From: an uncultured Pseudomonadales bacterium
Lineage (GTDB): Bacteria; Pseudomonadota; Gammaproteobacteria; Pseudomonadales; Pseudohongiellaceae
Length of the DNA stretch: 59,204 nucleotides
Reading direction: 5' to 3'
Assembly (NCBI GenBank): GCA_943789485.1
Contig: CALSUH010000020.1
Coordinates: 1-59,204, forward strand
Under the pieces are notes generated by a model that had not been told where the DNA came from, ran no database searches, and saw only the letters and a program-made list of their open reading frames with translations. Made by a program: the position numbers and the translations under genes. Position 1 is the stretch's first letter; each line of letters starts with the position of its first letter. Below are positions 1 through 8,702 of the stretch, piece by piece.

Positions 1-1086
1 AGCCGGGTGTTTGTCTGGGCCGTTGTGCTCGCAGCTATCGCCACATTCATATTTGGCACCTTATCAAGCATTATTGCTTTTTTTGCGCTGTATTTTCTCA
101 CGGTATTTGCCAAGTCTGCCGGCTGGCCATCGATGGCGAACATAATTCGCGTTGGCTTCGTTCCGGCTAAGCATGGTCGAGTGTGGGGCTTTATCGCAAC
201 AAGCTCGCGAATAAGCTCGGTTGCTACCACTGTGCTGGTCAGCAGCTTACTCCTGATAATGTCCTGGCGAGGTCTGTTCTATATCGCTGGGGCGCTTGCG
301 CTTGTGAGTGCCGTCATTTTGCCCCGGTACTTGAAGAGCTCTTGGCAGGACTCGGAAAGATTTGACGCAGCAGTGGAAGGCTCAACAGAGCCCATCGCTA
401 CTTTTCCAAAAGATCACCCGCTGAGTAAAATCGAGACACGCGCCGCGGTACGCGTTTTCATAAGCAATCCCCGGTTCTGGCTAATCAGTCTTGGTGTTTC
501 TTCACTGGCAGTTCTTTTCGAGTTCCAGGTCTTTTTACCCATTTATCTTAGTGAGACATTTTCCTTGCCGCCGGCTCAAGCAGGGTTGGCTTCTTCAGCA
601 TTTCCACTAGGCTGCCTCGTTGCGGTTTTCGGTGGCGGCTTCATCTACGATAAACTGTCCAAAAAGAATATTGTCTATACGATGAGTGCTACTTTGATTG
701 TCGCTGTTCTATGCCTTCTGAGTTTGAGGCTTCTGGGTGCCTACGATTTCGGCTCCGGGTTAGAATTGTCACTTACTATCGCTGCGATATTTCTTTTTGG
801 TTTCGCGATCTCTCCTGCGTACTACATTCCAATGAGCGTCTTTTCGATCGGCTTTGGTGGCAAGCACTGTGGTTTACTTGTTGGCTTAATCGATGCATTT
901 GCCTACTTTGGCGCAATGATGTTTGATTTCATTGGCGGAGCAGTAGCGAACAAAGAAGGAGGCTGGGAAGACTTCATTCTCATACTGATAGTGACCTGCG
1001 TGTTGGCGACAATCATTATGACTACCTTCCTCTATCTAGACTATCGAGACTCGGAGCGCGATCTTGATATAGCCCTACCTTCCTAG
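1..1086 (+). CDS. MFS transporter, 5' end cut by the window edge
   Basis: The reading frame is open to the first base, so the true start lies outside the window. The visible 359 or so residues are a polytopic inner-membrane protein with about ten hydrophobic helices and a central hydrophilic loop rich in charged residues (around residues 110-145). That is the usual two-bundle plan of major facilitator superfamily proteins, which normally have 12 helices and 400-430 residues, so roughly 50-70 N-terminal residues are missing. The second half carries the short basic cytoplasmic loop FIYDKLSKKN, which matches the conserved loop between helices 8 and 9. The substrate cannot be told from sequence; an organic acid or other small anion is possible. 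A GTG at position 7 is in frame but would start inside a helix, so it is unlikely to be the real start. Confidence 0.8.
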   Translation, partial: SRVFVWAVVLAAIATFIFGTLSSIIAFFALYFLTVFAKSAGWPSMANIIRVGFVPAKHGRVWGFIATSSRISSVATTVLVSSLLLIMSWRGLFYIAGALALVSAVILPRYLKSSWQDSERFDAAVEGSTEPIATFPKDHPLSKIETRAAVRVFISNPRFWLISLGVSSLAVLFEFQVFLPIYLSETFSLPPAQAGLASSAFPLGCLVAVFGGGFIYDKLSKKNIVYTMSATLIVAVLCLLSLRLLGAYDFGSGLELSLTIAAIFLFGFAISPAYYIPMSVFSIGFGGKHCGLLVGLIDAFAYFGAMMFDFIGGAVANKEGGWEDFILILIVTCVLATIIMTTFLYLDYRDSERDLDIALPS

Positions 1087-1444
1087 ATGCTCTAGTGGCC
1101 TTTGTGCGCGTGACGGCTTTGGTGTTGTTGTGGGATAAGGGTGATTTCAAAGGAAGCACCATCCTTGTACGAAGTCATAATAGAGAACGTACAAGGCTTT
1201 TCAGGGGCGCCCCTGCAGACAAGTAAATGTTAGGTACCGCCGCCGCATTCTTTTCAGCCGAATTTGACCAGGCCTCTCCCGTCGAACGAGATAGAATGGT
1301 CTGGACGGCAGAAGAGCCCCATCTTAATAAACTACCGAAGGCGCCATCGCAAAGCAATTATGCAAACTGCTACCTAACGAGGGAACGGGCTGTTAACACC
1401 CTAGTGCTGAAATTAACCGCTTAGTGCCTCAAGCGCTCTTGGGC
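1087..1444. other. Intergenic gap without a supported gene
   Basis: This stretch separates the MFS gene from the convergent DUF2058 gene. Short open frames on both strands have no recognisable domain, no ribosome binding site and no signal peptide. No clear hairpin terminator was found. Confidence 0.5.
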
Positions 1445-1993
1445 TTACCAAGTTAAATCATCGGGGATTTGAAAGTCCGCATAGGGATCATCCTCCTCGC
1501 CAATAGTATTTTGCTCAGCCTTAAACACCACGACCTTAGCATCGCGCTGTTCAATTTTCTTTGCTACACCCATGGGTACTAATACAGGGTTCTGTTTCTG
1601 TCCTTGCTTTTGGATAACTATTGTTAGTGTGCCGCGGCTCAGTTGATCAATCTGAGTTTGGCCGACGTAAATATGCCTAATTATATTGTCATCAGTAAAG
1701 CTGAACTTCTGATCGCCGTTTTTGGCGACAATGTTCATCTCAATGAGCTGTTTTATTTGAGCAGTCAATGCATGTTTTTCGGCTTGCTTATTTTTCTCTA
1801 AGTTCAGCTGTCGATCTTTGGCTATGGTCTCCGACTTTGCCCGATCCAGTTCTAACTGATACTGATCCACCTCAGGATTTTTGGTCTTACGGGCAAGTTT
1901 TTCCTGTTTATGTTTGGCGCGCTTGAGTTGCTTGGCTTTTTTGTCGTCTATCAAGCCAGATTTTTTGAGTTGATCTTGTAGGGAAGCAGACAT
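1445..1993 (-). CDS. DUF2058 (YaiL-type) protein
   Basis: The 182-residue product begins MSASLQDQLKKSGLIDDKKA, the conserved opening of the DUF2058/YaiL family, known from E. coli YaiL (about 180 residues) and relatives. The N-terminal half is very lysine- and glutamine-rich and almost certainly a long helix or coiled coil (residues 20-85). The C-terminal half has the family's mixed alpha/beta part with the FTDDNIIRHIYV segment. The family is sometimes annotated as a nucleoprotein or polynucleotide phosphorylase-like protein, but its function is not established. The ATG at 1993 is chosen over an upstream in-frame start at 2053 because family members start at MSAS and the upstream 20 residues are not conserved in character. 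It appears to be a single-gene unit. Confidence 0.85.
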   Translation of the reverse strand: MSASLQDQLKKSGLIDDKKAKQLKRAKHKQEKLARKTKNPEVDQYQLELDRAKSETIAKDRQLNLEKNKQAEKHALTAQIKQLIEMNIVAKNGDQKFSFTDDNIIRHIYVGQTQIDQLSRGTLTIVIQKQGQKQNPVLVPMGVAKKIEQRDAKVVVFKAEQNTIGEEDDPYADFQIPDDLTW

Positions 1994-2285
1994 AAGTAAA
2001 TAGCTAATTGGCCGGTTAGTTGGGTGAGCGGATGTTAGAAAATTAGGGTGCAAGCCAAGATTTGCATTAGCTTAACATGGGCAATTCGAAAAACGAGAGT
2101 TAAAACTTTGAAATGTCCACGTGTTGATTTTCAGCGAAAACTGACACAGTACTGTAATGATGTTGATTGCTGCCCCTAGTGGTGATGGAAAGGATGCAGG
2201 CACGGGAAACGCGTGTCTTCAGCTTAGCTACCACCTATATTCAAAATCCTCTGATTCGGATGATTATTGAGTTAGAATAGTTGAC

Positions 2286-2570
2286 ATGAAATATTTACTA
2301 CTAATGAGCTTAGTCATTGTTTCTGCCTGCAGCAGCAACGGTCCTTCCTTCAGCCGTATGAATGAGGTGGATCTGGCCGCCTACAATCGTGAGCAACCTC
2401 CTGAAAAAACTATTTATTGCGTTAATGAGGGCGATACGTCGACATTTATTCGTAAACGCATTTGCCGAAGTTACGAAGATTGGATGGAACATAACGAGAG
2501 GGCTGCAATGACTCTTGAAGTGCTGAATTCGCGACCCAATTACAGCCTGCCTAACTCAATCCAAGAATGA
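2286..2570 (+). CDS. Small lipoprotein with a CxxE-type cysteine motif region
   Basis: The 94-residue product has a short hydrophobic signal and a lipobox VSAC with the lipidated cysteine at residue 15, so it should be a membrane-anchored periplasmic lipoprotein. The mature part contains IYCVNEGDTSTFIRKRICRS followed by YEDW. This resembles a widespread small proteobacterial family with a conserved C...TGS.I..R.C....W pattern whose function is unknown. The two cysteines could form a disulfide in the periplasm. The gene stands alone between convergent or distant neighbours. Confidence 0.7.
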   Translation: MKYLLLMSLVIVSACSSNGPSFSRMNEVDLAAYNREQPPEKTIYCVNEGDTSTFIRKRICRSYEDWMEHNERAAMTLEVLNSRPNYSLPNSIQE

Positions 2571-2657
2571 CCTTTTCGTGATTGATTCAAAGGAGATAGA
2601 AAGGGGATCAGTGTAAAAATACAGCAGGCCGATCAACGCCCCCATTCATTGGAGTGC

Positions 2658-2999
2658 CTACTTAAGCCTTACTAGAACTGCGCCCGCATTAAAGGGCTCG
2701 GTTTCAAAATCAATGACATCACCGCGAAATTTCAGATCGCGCAGCACTAGCACTACTTCGTCACGAATCAGTCCCGAGCCAACGACAAGACGAATAGACT
2801 TGGCGACACCTTTGTTGGCCAAATCAATCTCAGTTTGCATCTTTTGTAGCGCTTCACTAACGCGCTCACCCTGGTGCGCAATATCGACAGTGATAGTCGA
2901 GCCATCATGCTGAAGGTTCAGCGGGTTGTCACACTTAGGGCAATTACGCATAGTCTCACTAACGCTCATGCCACAATCTAGGCAAATCTGCTGTATCAC
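2658..2999 (-). CDS. Zinc-ribbon protein with Smr-like C-terminal domain
   Basis: This 113-residue protein starts with a four-cysteine zinc ribbon (CLDC at residues 6-9 and CPKC at 20-23). A domain of about 80 residues follows that reads like a diverged Smr fold: TVDIAHQGERVSEAL, then a central LVVGSGLIRDEVVLVL segment and a C-terminal GAVLVRL strand. Smr domains usually have a DLHG motif and a HGKG motif. Here the first is DIAHQG and the second VGSGLI, so nuclease activity is doubtful. Role unknown; nucleic-acid binding is an inference. The start is a GTG without a convincing ribosome binding site. Confidence 0.6.
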   Translation of the reverse strand: MIQQICLDCGMSVSETMRNCPKCDNPLNLQHDGSTITVDIAHQGERVSEALQKMQTEIDLANKGVAKSIRLVVGSGLIRDEVVLVLRDLKFRGDVIDFETEPFNAGAVLVRLK

Positions 3000-3542
3000 T
3001 TTGTTATCATGCCTATTTTTTTTTGCTCGGCTGATGATCTTGCCCAGATGCTGCGCGTTTGTATTTTGATCTCTATCGACATTTAATTTATCTACAGAAA
3101 TATTTGGGCATCTATTATCGCCAACATACAGTGTCTGTGCATCGCTTATGTCGCGACAGAAATCCTAGTTAGATTTAAGACCTAAATCATAATCTGCGAA
3201 GTACAAGTCGAAAGCAATCGATTAGCAAGAATTTTTGTATTTAATGCCGCTTTTTTATAGGTAGCGACGCAACCATATAGAAGAGACTGGTCATTTTTTA
3301 ACGATAAAAGCCCTAAAACAAAGCGCGCAAAAAATTTTTAGAATGATCGATAGAGCCGAGTTTCCCTGTAAGCGCGTGATGTAAAGCCTATGAAAGGGTA
3401 TTTATTACAGCCTATGTTTAGAGATTTTGATGTGCAATAGTCAAATTAGGCAAATTAATCGTTATTTTGACAATTCCTTGTAGTATATTGATTTGGAGTA
3501 CTAATAGTTAATTTTTTAGCCCCCAACTGAGGATAAAAAAAG
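3000..3542. other. AT-rich upstream region of the signalling island
   Basis: No gene can be supported in these 540 bases. The region is clearly AT-rich and contains a TTGACA hexamer at 3467-3472, but no good -10 box stands 16-18 bases further on, so a promoter is only suspected. It should hold the regulatory region for the plus-strand island that starts at 3543. Confidence 0.4.
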
Positions 3543-4616
3543 ATGCTGTTTACGAAAACTATCCGTTTGATAATTCCATTATTGCTATTGCTGCCGGCGA
3601 AAGCGATGCCTCAGACCAATCCATCAGAATTGGTGGGATTGACCCTTGAGGAATTGCTTAGCATTAACGTTTATGGCGGAAATGCTCTAAATGGGGGTAA
3701 GCCATGGTTCTTACAGTATGCCTACAGGAGTCTAGAGATAGGAGGTTACCAACATGGGACAAATCGTCTTAATCTTGAAGAGGTTTCTTTTTCGCCTGGG
3801 TCTGCACGAACAGCTTCTAACTATCCAGTAGTGCCGACATTAATAACACAAAATATACATGCCTTTAGCACCGGCTATCGTGTTTCTGAATCATTCTCGG
3901 TGAGTGTTTCAGTGCCGCTGATTGAGCAAGATACCGACCACTATAGCATTGTGCCCGGCTTCTCTGAATTTAATATTGCCACAGATGGCATTGGTGACAT
4001 TGCCCTGAATGGGAGCTTTATACTCCCATCTAGTGGTTCACACATTTACACTGTAAATGTTGGTGTTAGTTTGCCCACAGGTTCGATCGATGAAACCGGG
4101 GATACACCTCGAAATGGGCCTGGAACTTTTGAGCGCCTGCCCTACACGATGCAATTAGGGTCGGGGACTTACGATTTGCTGTTGTCGACGAGCTTTTCAA
4201 ACTCTGGACAGGTGATTGACTACGGAGGCAGCCTCAATTCAATCATTCGACAGGGCACCAACGACAATGATTACCGCCTGGGTAATAATTATGCTCTTAG
4301 GGGTTGGGCAACTTACCGCTGGAATCAGCGGTTTCAGCCTGGGGTTGCGGTTAGCTTTCGTCATACCGATGACATCCAGGGTATGGACTTGGGCTTAACG
4401 GTTCCCGGTCCGTTCCCCTTCCCGGCAAGCATAACGGATCCAGACAATTTTGGGGGTAAAAAGGCCAAGGTGGGTTTTAATGCGAGAATATGCGTTCAAG
4501 AATCCTGCGATCTTTCTTTCCTGTTTGAAATAAATAAGCCTTTTTATCAAGATCTCAACGGGATTCAAGTAAGAGAAAAAACTGAAATAGCATTATCAGC
4601 AAAATTCTCTTTTTGA
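3543..4616 (+). CDS. Outer-membrane beta-barrel protein with TonB-plug-like N-terminal peptide
   Basis: The 357-residue product has a cleavable signal peptide (about residues 1-22) and alternating-hydrophobicity strands throughout. It ends in phenylalanine, the usual C-terminal residue of outer-membrane barrels. The general pattern matches transporter-like barrels of the phenol-degradation MetA type. Just after the signal is SELVGLTLEELLSINVYG, which looks like the short stretch that precedes the plug domain of TonB-dependent receptors; no plug or TonB box follows. A GAGG ribosome site lies upstream of the ATG. It is the first gene of the island and is followed after about 80 bases by yfiR. 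TonB receptors or porins next to YfiR are common in marine gammaproteobacteria, so a role in feeding a ligand or stress signal to the periplasm is inferred. Confidence 0.7.
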   Translation: MLFTKTIRLIIPLLLLLPAKAMPQTNPSELVGLTLEELLSINVYGGNALNGGKPWFLQYAYRSLEIGGYQHGTNRLNLEEVSFSPGSARTASNYPVVPTLITQNIHAFSTGYRVSESFSVSVSVPLIEQDTDHYSIVPGFSEFNIATDGIGDIALNGSFILPSSGSHIYTVNVGVSLPTGSIDETGDTPRNGPGTFERLPYTMQLGSGTYDLLLSTSFSNSGQVIDYGGSLNSIIRQGTNDNDYRLGNNYALRGWATYRWNQRFQPGVAVSFRHTDDIQGMDLGLTVPGPFPFPASITDPDNFGGKKAKVGFNARICVQESCDLSFLFEINKPFYQDLNGIQVREKTEIALSAKFSF

Positions 4617-4694
4617 TGAAATTCTTAAGACTTAGTAATCGTAGTAAGCCTTAACTGAACCACTGAGCCTAGTTATAGACGTAAGTTGAAAAAA

Positions 4695-5210
4695 ATGCGC
4701 TATGTAACTATTCTGCTATTAGTATTTTCTCAAGGCCTTGCCGCGGCAGCCGTTGACGATGCTGAATCCTTGGTCAAAGCGAGCGTCGTCTACAATATAG
4801 CGCGATTTGTGACCTGGCCAGAAAAATCTAACGAGGAAAATGCGGCTGATCTTATTATATGCATTCAAAATGACAACCACCTCGTCACAGCCTTATCAGA
4901 TCTTGCGGCTGCTCAGGCTAGAGGTGACACTTTCTCTTTGAGGCTGGTTGAAAGGTTTGGGGGCCAGAACGTAGATTGCCATGTAGCCGTTTTGTCGGAA
5001 GATGATCTGGATCAAGTGGATTTAAGCGCTATGGCACGCGACGCAATACTTACGATCAGTGATACCGCAGAATTTGTAAATGCTGGAGGTAGCATCGAAA
5101 TAAGCAGAGTTGGTAGGAATATGGGCTTTTCTATCAACCGGAGGATTGAGGAGTTATCGGGTGTCTTGCTCAGCTCCCAAATACTGCAATTGGCTCAAAA
5201 GGTAATATGA
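4695..5210 (+). CDS. yfiR: YfiR family periplasmic regulator (DUF4154)
   Basis: The product of about 171 residues has a signal peptide ending near AAAA and then the DUF4154 pattern: [17 protein letters not shown], a central cysteine, and the C-terminal VGFxxN-like segment, here [15 protein letters not shown]. In Pseudomonas YfiR is a redox-responsive periplasmic protein that represses the CHASE8 diguanylate cyclase YfiN. Here the next gene encodes a CHASE8 histidine kinase and overlaps yfiR by four bases (ATGA), so translational coupling and a direct YfiR-kinase partnership are likely. An in-frame TTG at 4686 is an alternative start three codons earlier. Two cysteines of the mature protein (in IICIQND and VDCHVA) could sense redox state, as in known YfiR. 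Confidence 0.85.
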   Translation: MRYVTILLLVFSQGLAAAAVDDAESLVKASVVYNIARFVTWPEKSNEENAADLIICIQNDNHLVTALSDLAAAQARGDTFSLRLVERFGGQNVDCHVAVLSEDDLDQVDLSAMARDAILTISDTAEFVNAGGSIEISRVGRNMGFSINRRIEELSGVLLSSQILQLAQKVI

Positions 5211-8002
5211 TGTTGAATGGAAAAGCAAGTGGGGTAGGCCTACCCTTTAAAAGCCGGCTGGTTTTTATCGTGATGTTGTCAACTGCCGCAGCAATCTTGT
5301 TTGTCAGTGTTAGCTTTATGCTATACGAGGCCAGTACCTCTCGGTCCGAACTGGCAGAGCAACATATCAACATGTTAAATATTCTCAGCAACAACATGTC
5401 AGCGGCTGTGGTTTTTTCAGATGAAGTTGCTGTGCAGGAGAACCTTAACTCCCTTTCAGCGATGCCAGAAGTAATATCCTCCACGGCTTTTTTGCCGGAT
5501 GGCACTTCCCTGAACTCTTACAACCGGTCGTCAACCCAGACAACCGCTACCTCCACAGTTTTAGGTGACGCTTTGGAGCCATTTTCCGCCTATATAGACG
5601 ATATCCTGATCACTCAGGTTCCCGTAATGGTTGGTAATTCGCTTGTGGGCGTTGTGCAATCTCATGCCGGCACTGAAAGACGAACTGCGCGCATTTTCGA
5701 TTTCTTGCGTATCGGCTTCGTAGTGGCTGGCTTTGCTTTTATGTTTGCATGGATAATCGGTCGCAAGCTGGCCGAGCAGATGTCTCGCCCTGTTACTGAA
5801 CTCATAACTGTTATGGAGCGTGTGATTAGAACTAAGAACTACAATGACGTTGCCGAGAGTTCATCCGCTGATGAATTCGGTCAGCTTGCAAGCAGTTTTA
5901 ACGAAATGCTGCAGCAAGTACTGATCCGAGATAAAAATCTTGAAAGCACTGTCGCCACGCGCACAAGTGAATTGCTATTAGCAAAGGAGCAGGCCGAGAG
6001 ATCCGGGCAGGTGAAGACTGATTTCCTAGCGACGATGTCACATGAAATCCGCACGCCGATGAACGGAGTAGTGGGAATGGTTGCCCTGCTAATCGAGACC
6101 AAGCTTGACACTGAACAGCGCGAGATGTTGAGCACAGTGCGAGACTCCGGTCATTCGCTGCTCACTATCATCGACGATATTCTGGATTTCTCAAAAATAG
6201 AGGCAGGCAAACTTAACATAGAGATTGTCGATATGTCTCTAGCGGACTGCATCGAAGCAGCGGCGCAGACATTGGCTCTCAATGCGAGCAAAGTAGGAAT
6301 TGACCTCCTGACCTACATTGACCCTGATATAGCCCCGCTGATACAAGGTGACCCCACCCGAGTCCGGCAGATTCTTATCAACTTAGGCGGCAACGCCATC
6401 AAGTTTTCTGGGCCTGACAATAAAGTGCTAATCCGAGCCGATAAAGTTGTCTCTGATGCTGGCTATTCTCGAATACGCTTCAGCGTTATCGATCATGGCA
6501 TTGGGATTTCCAAAGCAGCCCAGTCAGGCTTGTTTGACGAATTTACCCAGGCAGACACGTCGACGACGCGGCAGTTTGGGGGAACGGGCTTAGGTCTTGC
6601 CATCTCCAAGAAAATGACTCAACTGATGGGTGGTGAAATTGGCGTGATCAGCGAGACGGGTAAAGGGTCAACCTTCTGGTTTGAATTATCCTTAGCTGAT
6701 TCTAACAAAGGGCTTGAAAAAGATAAGGCTGATGACCTTTCAGGCCTGCATGTTCTCGTGGTGAGCCTTAGCGAGCATTACCAGGAGATTTGCCGTAGCT
6801 ACCTTCTCCATTGGCATGCTGATGTTGAGATCAGCACAGATATAGACGAATGCCTTCAGCTTTTCAGAATGCGCGAAAAAGCGGGCAAACCGCCATCAAT
6901 AATTGTCATCCCAGATCTGCGCGATAACACAAAGGTGGCTGCTACCCGCAGAGCTTTTATAGACGCTGGTCTGATGCCTTATCCCCGATTTGTCATTGGT
7001 AACAATCGGCAGCATAAAGATCAAGACCACATCCTTGAGGGCATTGAGGAAGTGACGATGATGGACACCAGTCCTATGAGGCGCAGTGCCCTAATAAATG
7101 CCGTCGCCATTGCGGCCGGTCGGGCCAGCCCTGAAATTCATCACGATGACGACGACTTAATGGAAAGGGTGCAGGCCCCGACCGTCGAAGAAGCTCTGAA
7201 TCAAGGCAAGCTAATCCTTTTGGCTGAAGACAACCTGACTAATCAGCTGGTTATCCATAAGCAACTTAACGCTTTAGGGTATCAGTGCGAGATTGCCAAC
7301 AATGGCAAGGAAGGGTTCGATATGTGGAAAGCCAAGCCTTACTGCATGCTTCTCTCGGATTGCCACATGCCTATATGGGACGGCTTTCAACTGACCGACG
7401 CGATCCGCAAGGACGAAAAAAGCACAGGAAAACGTGCGCCTATCGTCGCCATTACGGCCAATGCTCTTCACGGTGAGGCGGAGCGCTGTCTGGCTGCGGG
7501 GATGGATGACTATATGGCAAAGCCTGTTGCGATGAAGGTTCTTAAGCAGACCCTGGTTAAGTGGATGGGAAAAGGCAGTACGCTCGGCCAAACTGAAGTT
7601 GACTCATCGCTTGAAGTGGCTGTACAGGTTGAGGCGCCAAGCCAAGCAAATGGTGATGACGATGAAGACAGCACATGTCCTATCGATGAGCGTATGTTGA
7701 AGGATATGTTTGGCGATGATGAAGACACCTTCAAAGAGATTTTGCAGTCTTTTATTGGGCCGTCTGAAGCCATTATTGCTGATTTAATGGCGGCTCATGG
7801 GGTTCTCTCAGCTACAGAGATTAAAGCGCATGCGCACAAATTAAAGTCTTCATCTCGCAGTATTGGTTCTAATAGGATGGCAGATATATGTGCAGCGCTA
7901 GAGGCGGCGGGTGGCCAATCAAACTGGGGCCTAATTGATGAGGAGTTACCTAAATTGGAGCCTGAATATCAAAAAGTGAAAAGCTATATTGATTCACTCT
8001 AG
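5207..8002 (+). CDS. CHASE8-HAMP hybrid histidine kinase with pseudo-receiver, receiver and HPt
   Basis: The 931-residue product is an inner-membrane tripartite hybrid kinase. It has an N-terminal transmembrane helix (about 18-40), a periplasmic CHASE8 domain (about 40-160), a second helix (about 165-187), HAMP, a short coiled coil and a HisKA domain with the phospho-accepting His279 in [12 protein letters not shown] HATPase domain follows, with [12 protein letters not shown]. Next is a receiver-like domain (about 510-640) without the acidic pair expected after its first strand, so probably inactive. A true receiver has Asp718 in LLSDCHMP and the conserved Lys in AKP, and an HPt domain has His877 in [12 protein letters not shown]. 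The CHASE8 domain is the same sensor type that YfiN uses with YfiR, which supports pairing with the preceding gene. The C-terminal half is almost identical in DNA to that of the second kinase at 8695-10860. Confidence 0.9.
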   Translation: MMLNGKASGVGLPFKSRLVFIVMLSTAAAILFVSVSFMLYEASTSRSELAEQHINMLNILSNNMSAAVVFSDEVAVQENLNSLSAMPEVISSTAFLPDGTSLNSYNRSSTQTTATSTVLGDALEPFSAYIDDILITQVPVMVGNSLVGVVQSHAGTERRTARIFDFLRIGFVVAGFAFMFAWIIGRKLAEQMSRPVTELITVMERVIRTKNYNDVAESSSADEFGQLASSFNEMLQQVLIRDKNLESTVATRTSELLLAKEQAERSGQVKTDFLATMSHEIRTPMNGVVGMVALLIETKLDTEQREMLSTVRDSGHSLLTIIDDILDFSKIEAGKLNIEIVDMSLADCIEAAAQTLALNASKVGIDLLTYIDPDIAPLIQGDPTRVRQILINLGGNAIKFSGPDNKVLIRADKVVSDAGYSRIRFSVIDHGIGISKAAQSGLFDEFTQADTSTTRQFGGTGLGLAISKKMTQLMGGEIGVISETGKGSTFWFELSLADSNKGLEKDKADDLSGLHVLVVSLSEHYQEICRSYLLHWHADVEISTDIDECLQLFRMREKAGKPPSIIVIPDLRDNTKVAATRRAFIDAGLMPYPRFVIGNNRQHKDQDHILEGIEEVTMMDTSPMRRSALINAVAIAAGRASPEIHHDDDDLMERVQAPTVEEALNQGKLILLAEDNLTNQLVIHKQLNALGYQCEIANNGKEGFDMWKAKPYCMLLSDCHMPIWDGFQLTDAIRKDEKSTGKRAPIVAITANALHGEAERCLAAGMDDYMAKPVAMKVLKQTLVKWMGKGSTLGQTEVDSSLEVAVQVEAPSQANGDDDEDSTCPIDERMLKDMFGDDEDTFKEILQSFIGPSEAIIADLMAAHGVLSATEIKAHAHKLKSSSRSIGSNRMADICAALEAAGGQSNWGLIDEELPKLEPEYQKVKSYIDSL

Positions 8003-8008
8003 GCCTGA
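6342..8008 (+). repeat. Direct repeat, copy 1 (kinase C-terminal modules)
   Basis: This stretch matches 9200-10866 at a constant offset of 2,858 bases. The match is near perfect over 6342-6757 and over 6955-8008. From about 7190 to the base after the stop codon plus TAGGCCTGA I saw no difference. Between 6757 and 6955 the copies are clearly diverged though equal in length. Homology stops six bases after the stop codon. Confidence 0.9.
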
Positions 8009-8156
8009 TGCGTGAAATTAGGAAATTAGTAGGCTTACGCTTTAATTTTCCGATAGCATGAATGATAGCGATTTGGATAAAATATTTACGTATTAAATTC
8101 CAATTAGTTAAAAAATAATCCTAGCCCCAACATCGGATAGTTACAAAGAGAGATAT

Positions 8157-8702
8157 ATGAAAGGAATAGTCTTTACAACTTTTAATGACATGGTTGAGCA
8201 GGAGATAGGTATCGAAACTTGGGATGCCATCCTCGACTCAGTAAACCCCGAATCAAAGGGAGTCTATACAGCTGTAGAAGATTTTCCTGATGAAGAGTTA
8301 TTTGCTATGATCTCAGATCTTTCTGAAAAAACTGGCACACCAATAGTTGAGCTAGTAACGGCCTTTGGTCAGTACTTATTTCATACCTTCGCTATAAAAC
8401 ATGGTGTTTTTGTCGACGATAAATCCAATTTTTTGGATTTCCTAAAAAGCATCGACGAAGTGATTCACAAGGAAGTGGAGAAGCTCTACCCGAATCCAAA
8501 TCTCCCTAGTCTACATTGGGAGCAGCACGACGAGAACTCGCTTGAACTCTATTACAGTTCTCCACGCAAGCTCTGCCACCTTGCAGATGGTTTAATTAAG
8601 GGAGCTGCCCAAAAATATAAAACGAAATACACCATGGAACATTCCCCCTGCATGCATGATGGTAGCGATCATTGCTGTTTTAGTATCAAGCAATATGACT
8701 GA
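8157..8702 (+). CDS. hnoX: H-NOX heme nitric-oxide sensor
   Basis: The 181-residue stand-alone protein has the complete H-NOX signature. The likely proximal heme ligand is His104 in IHKEVEKLYP, and the heme-propionate motif YxSxR is Tyr133, Ser135 and Arg137. A C-terminal cysteine cluster (Cys140 plus the CMHDGSDHCC segment) resembles the structural zinc/redox site of bacterial H-NOX proteins. It is a cytoplasmic heme domain that in related gammaproteobacteria binds NO and inhibits an adjacent histidine kinase. An AGAGAG ribosome site precedes the ATG. The stop codon overlaps the start of the next kinase gene by eight bases, which argues for coupled translation and a stable pair. Ligand choice (NO versus O2) cannot be read safely from sequence. 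Confidence 0.93.
   Translation: MKGIVFTTFNDMVEQEIGIETWDAILDSVNPESKGVYTAVEDFPDEELFAMISDLSEKTGTPIVELVTAFGQYLFHTFAIKHGVFVDDKSNFLDFLKSIDEVIHKEVEKLYPNPNLPSLHWEQHDENSLELYYSSPRKLCHLADGLIKGAAQKYKTKYTMEHSPCMHDGSDHCCFSIKQYD

Noticed and set aside
2603..2628. A mutated RAYT terminal repeat (GGGGATCAGTGTAAAAATAC)
   Set aside because: It resembles the transposon end, but has no partner end and no internal match nearby. The similarity is too weak to count.
8656..8694. Upstream start (8656) for the second hybrid kinase
   Set aside because: The extra 13 codons lie inside the H-NOX gene and form a hydrophobic stretch. The overlapping ATG at 8695 gives the normal coupled arrangement.
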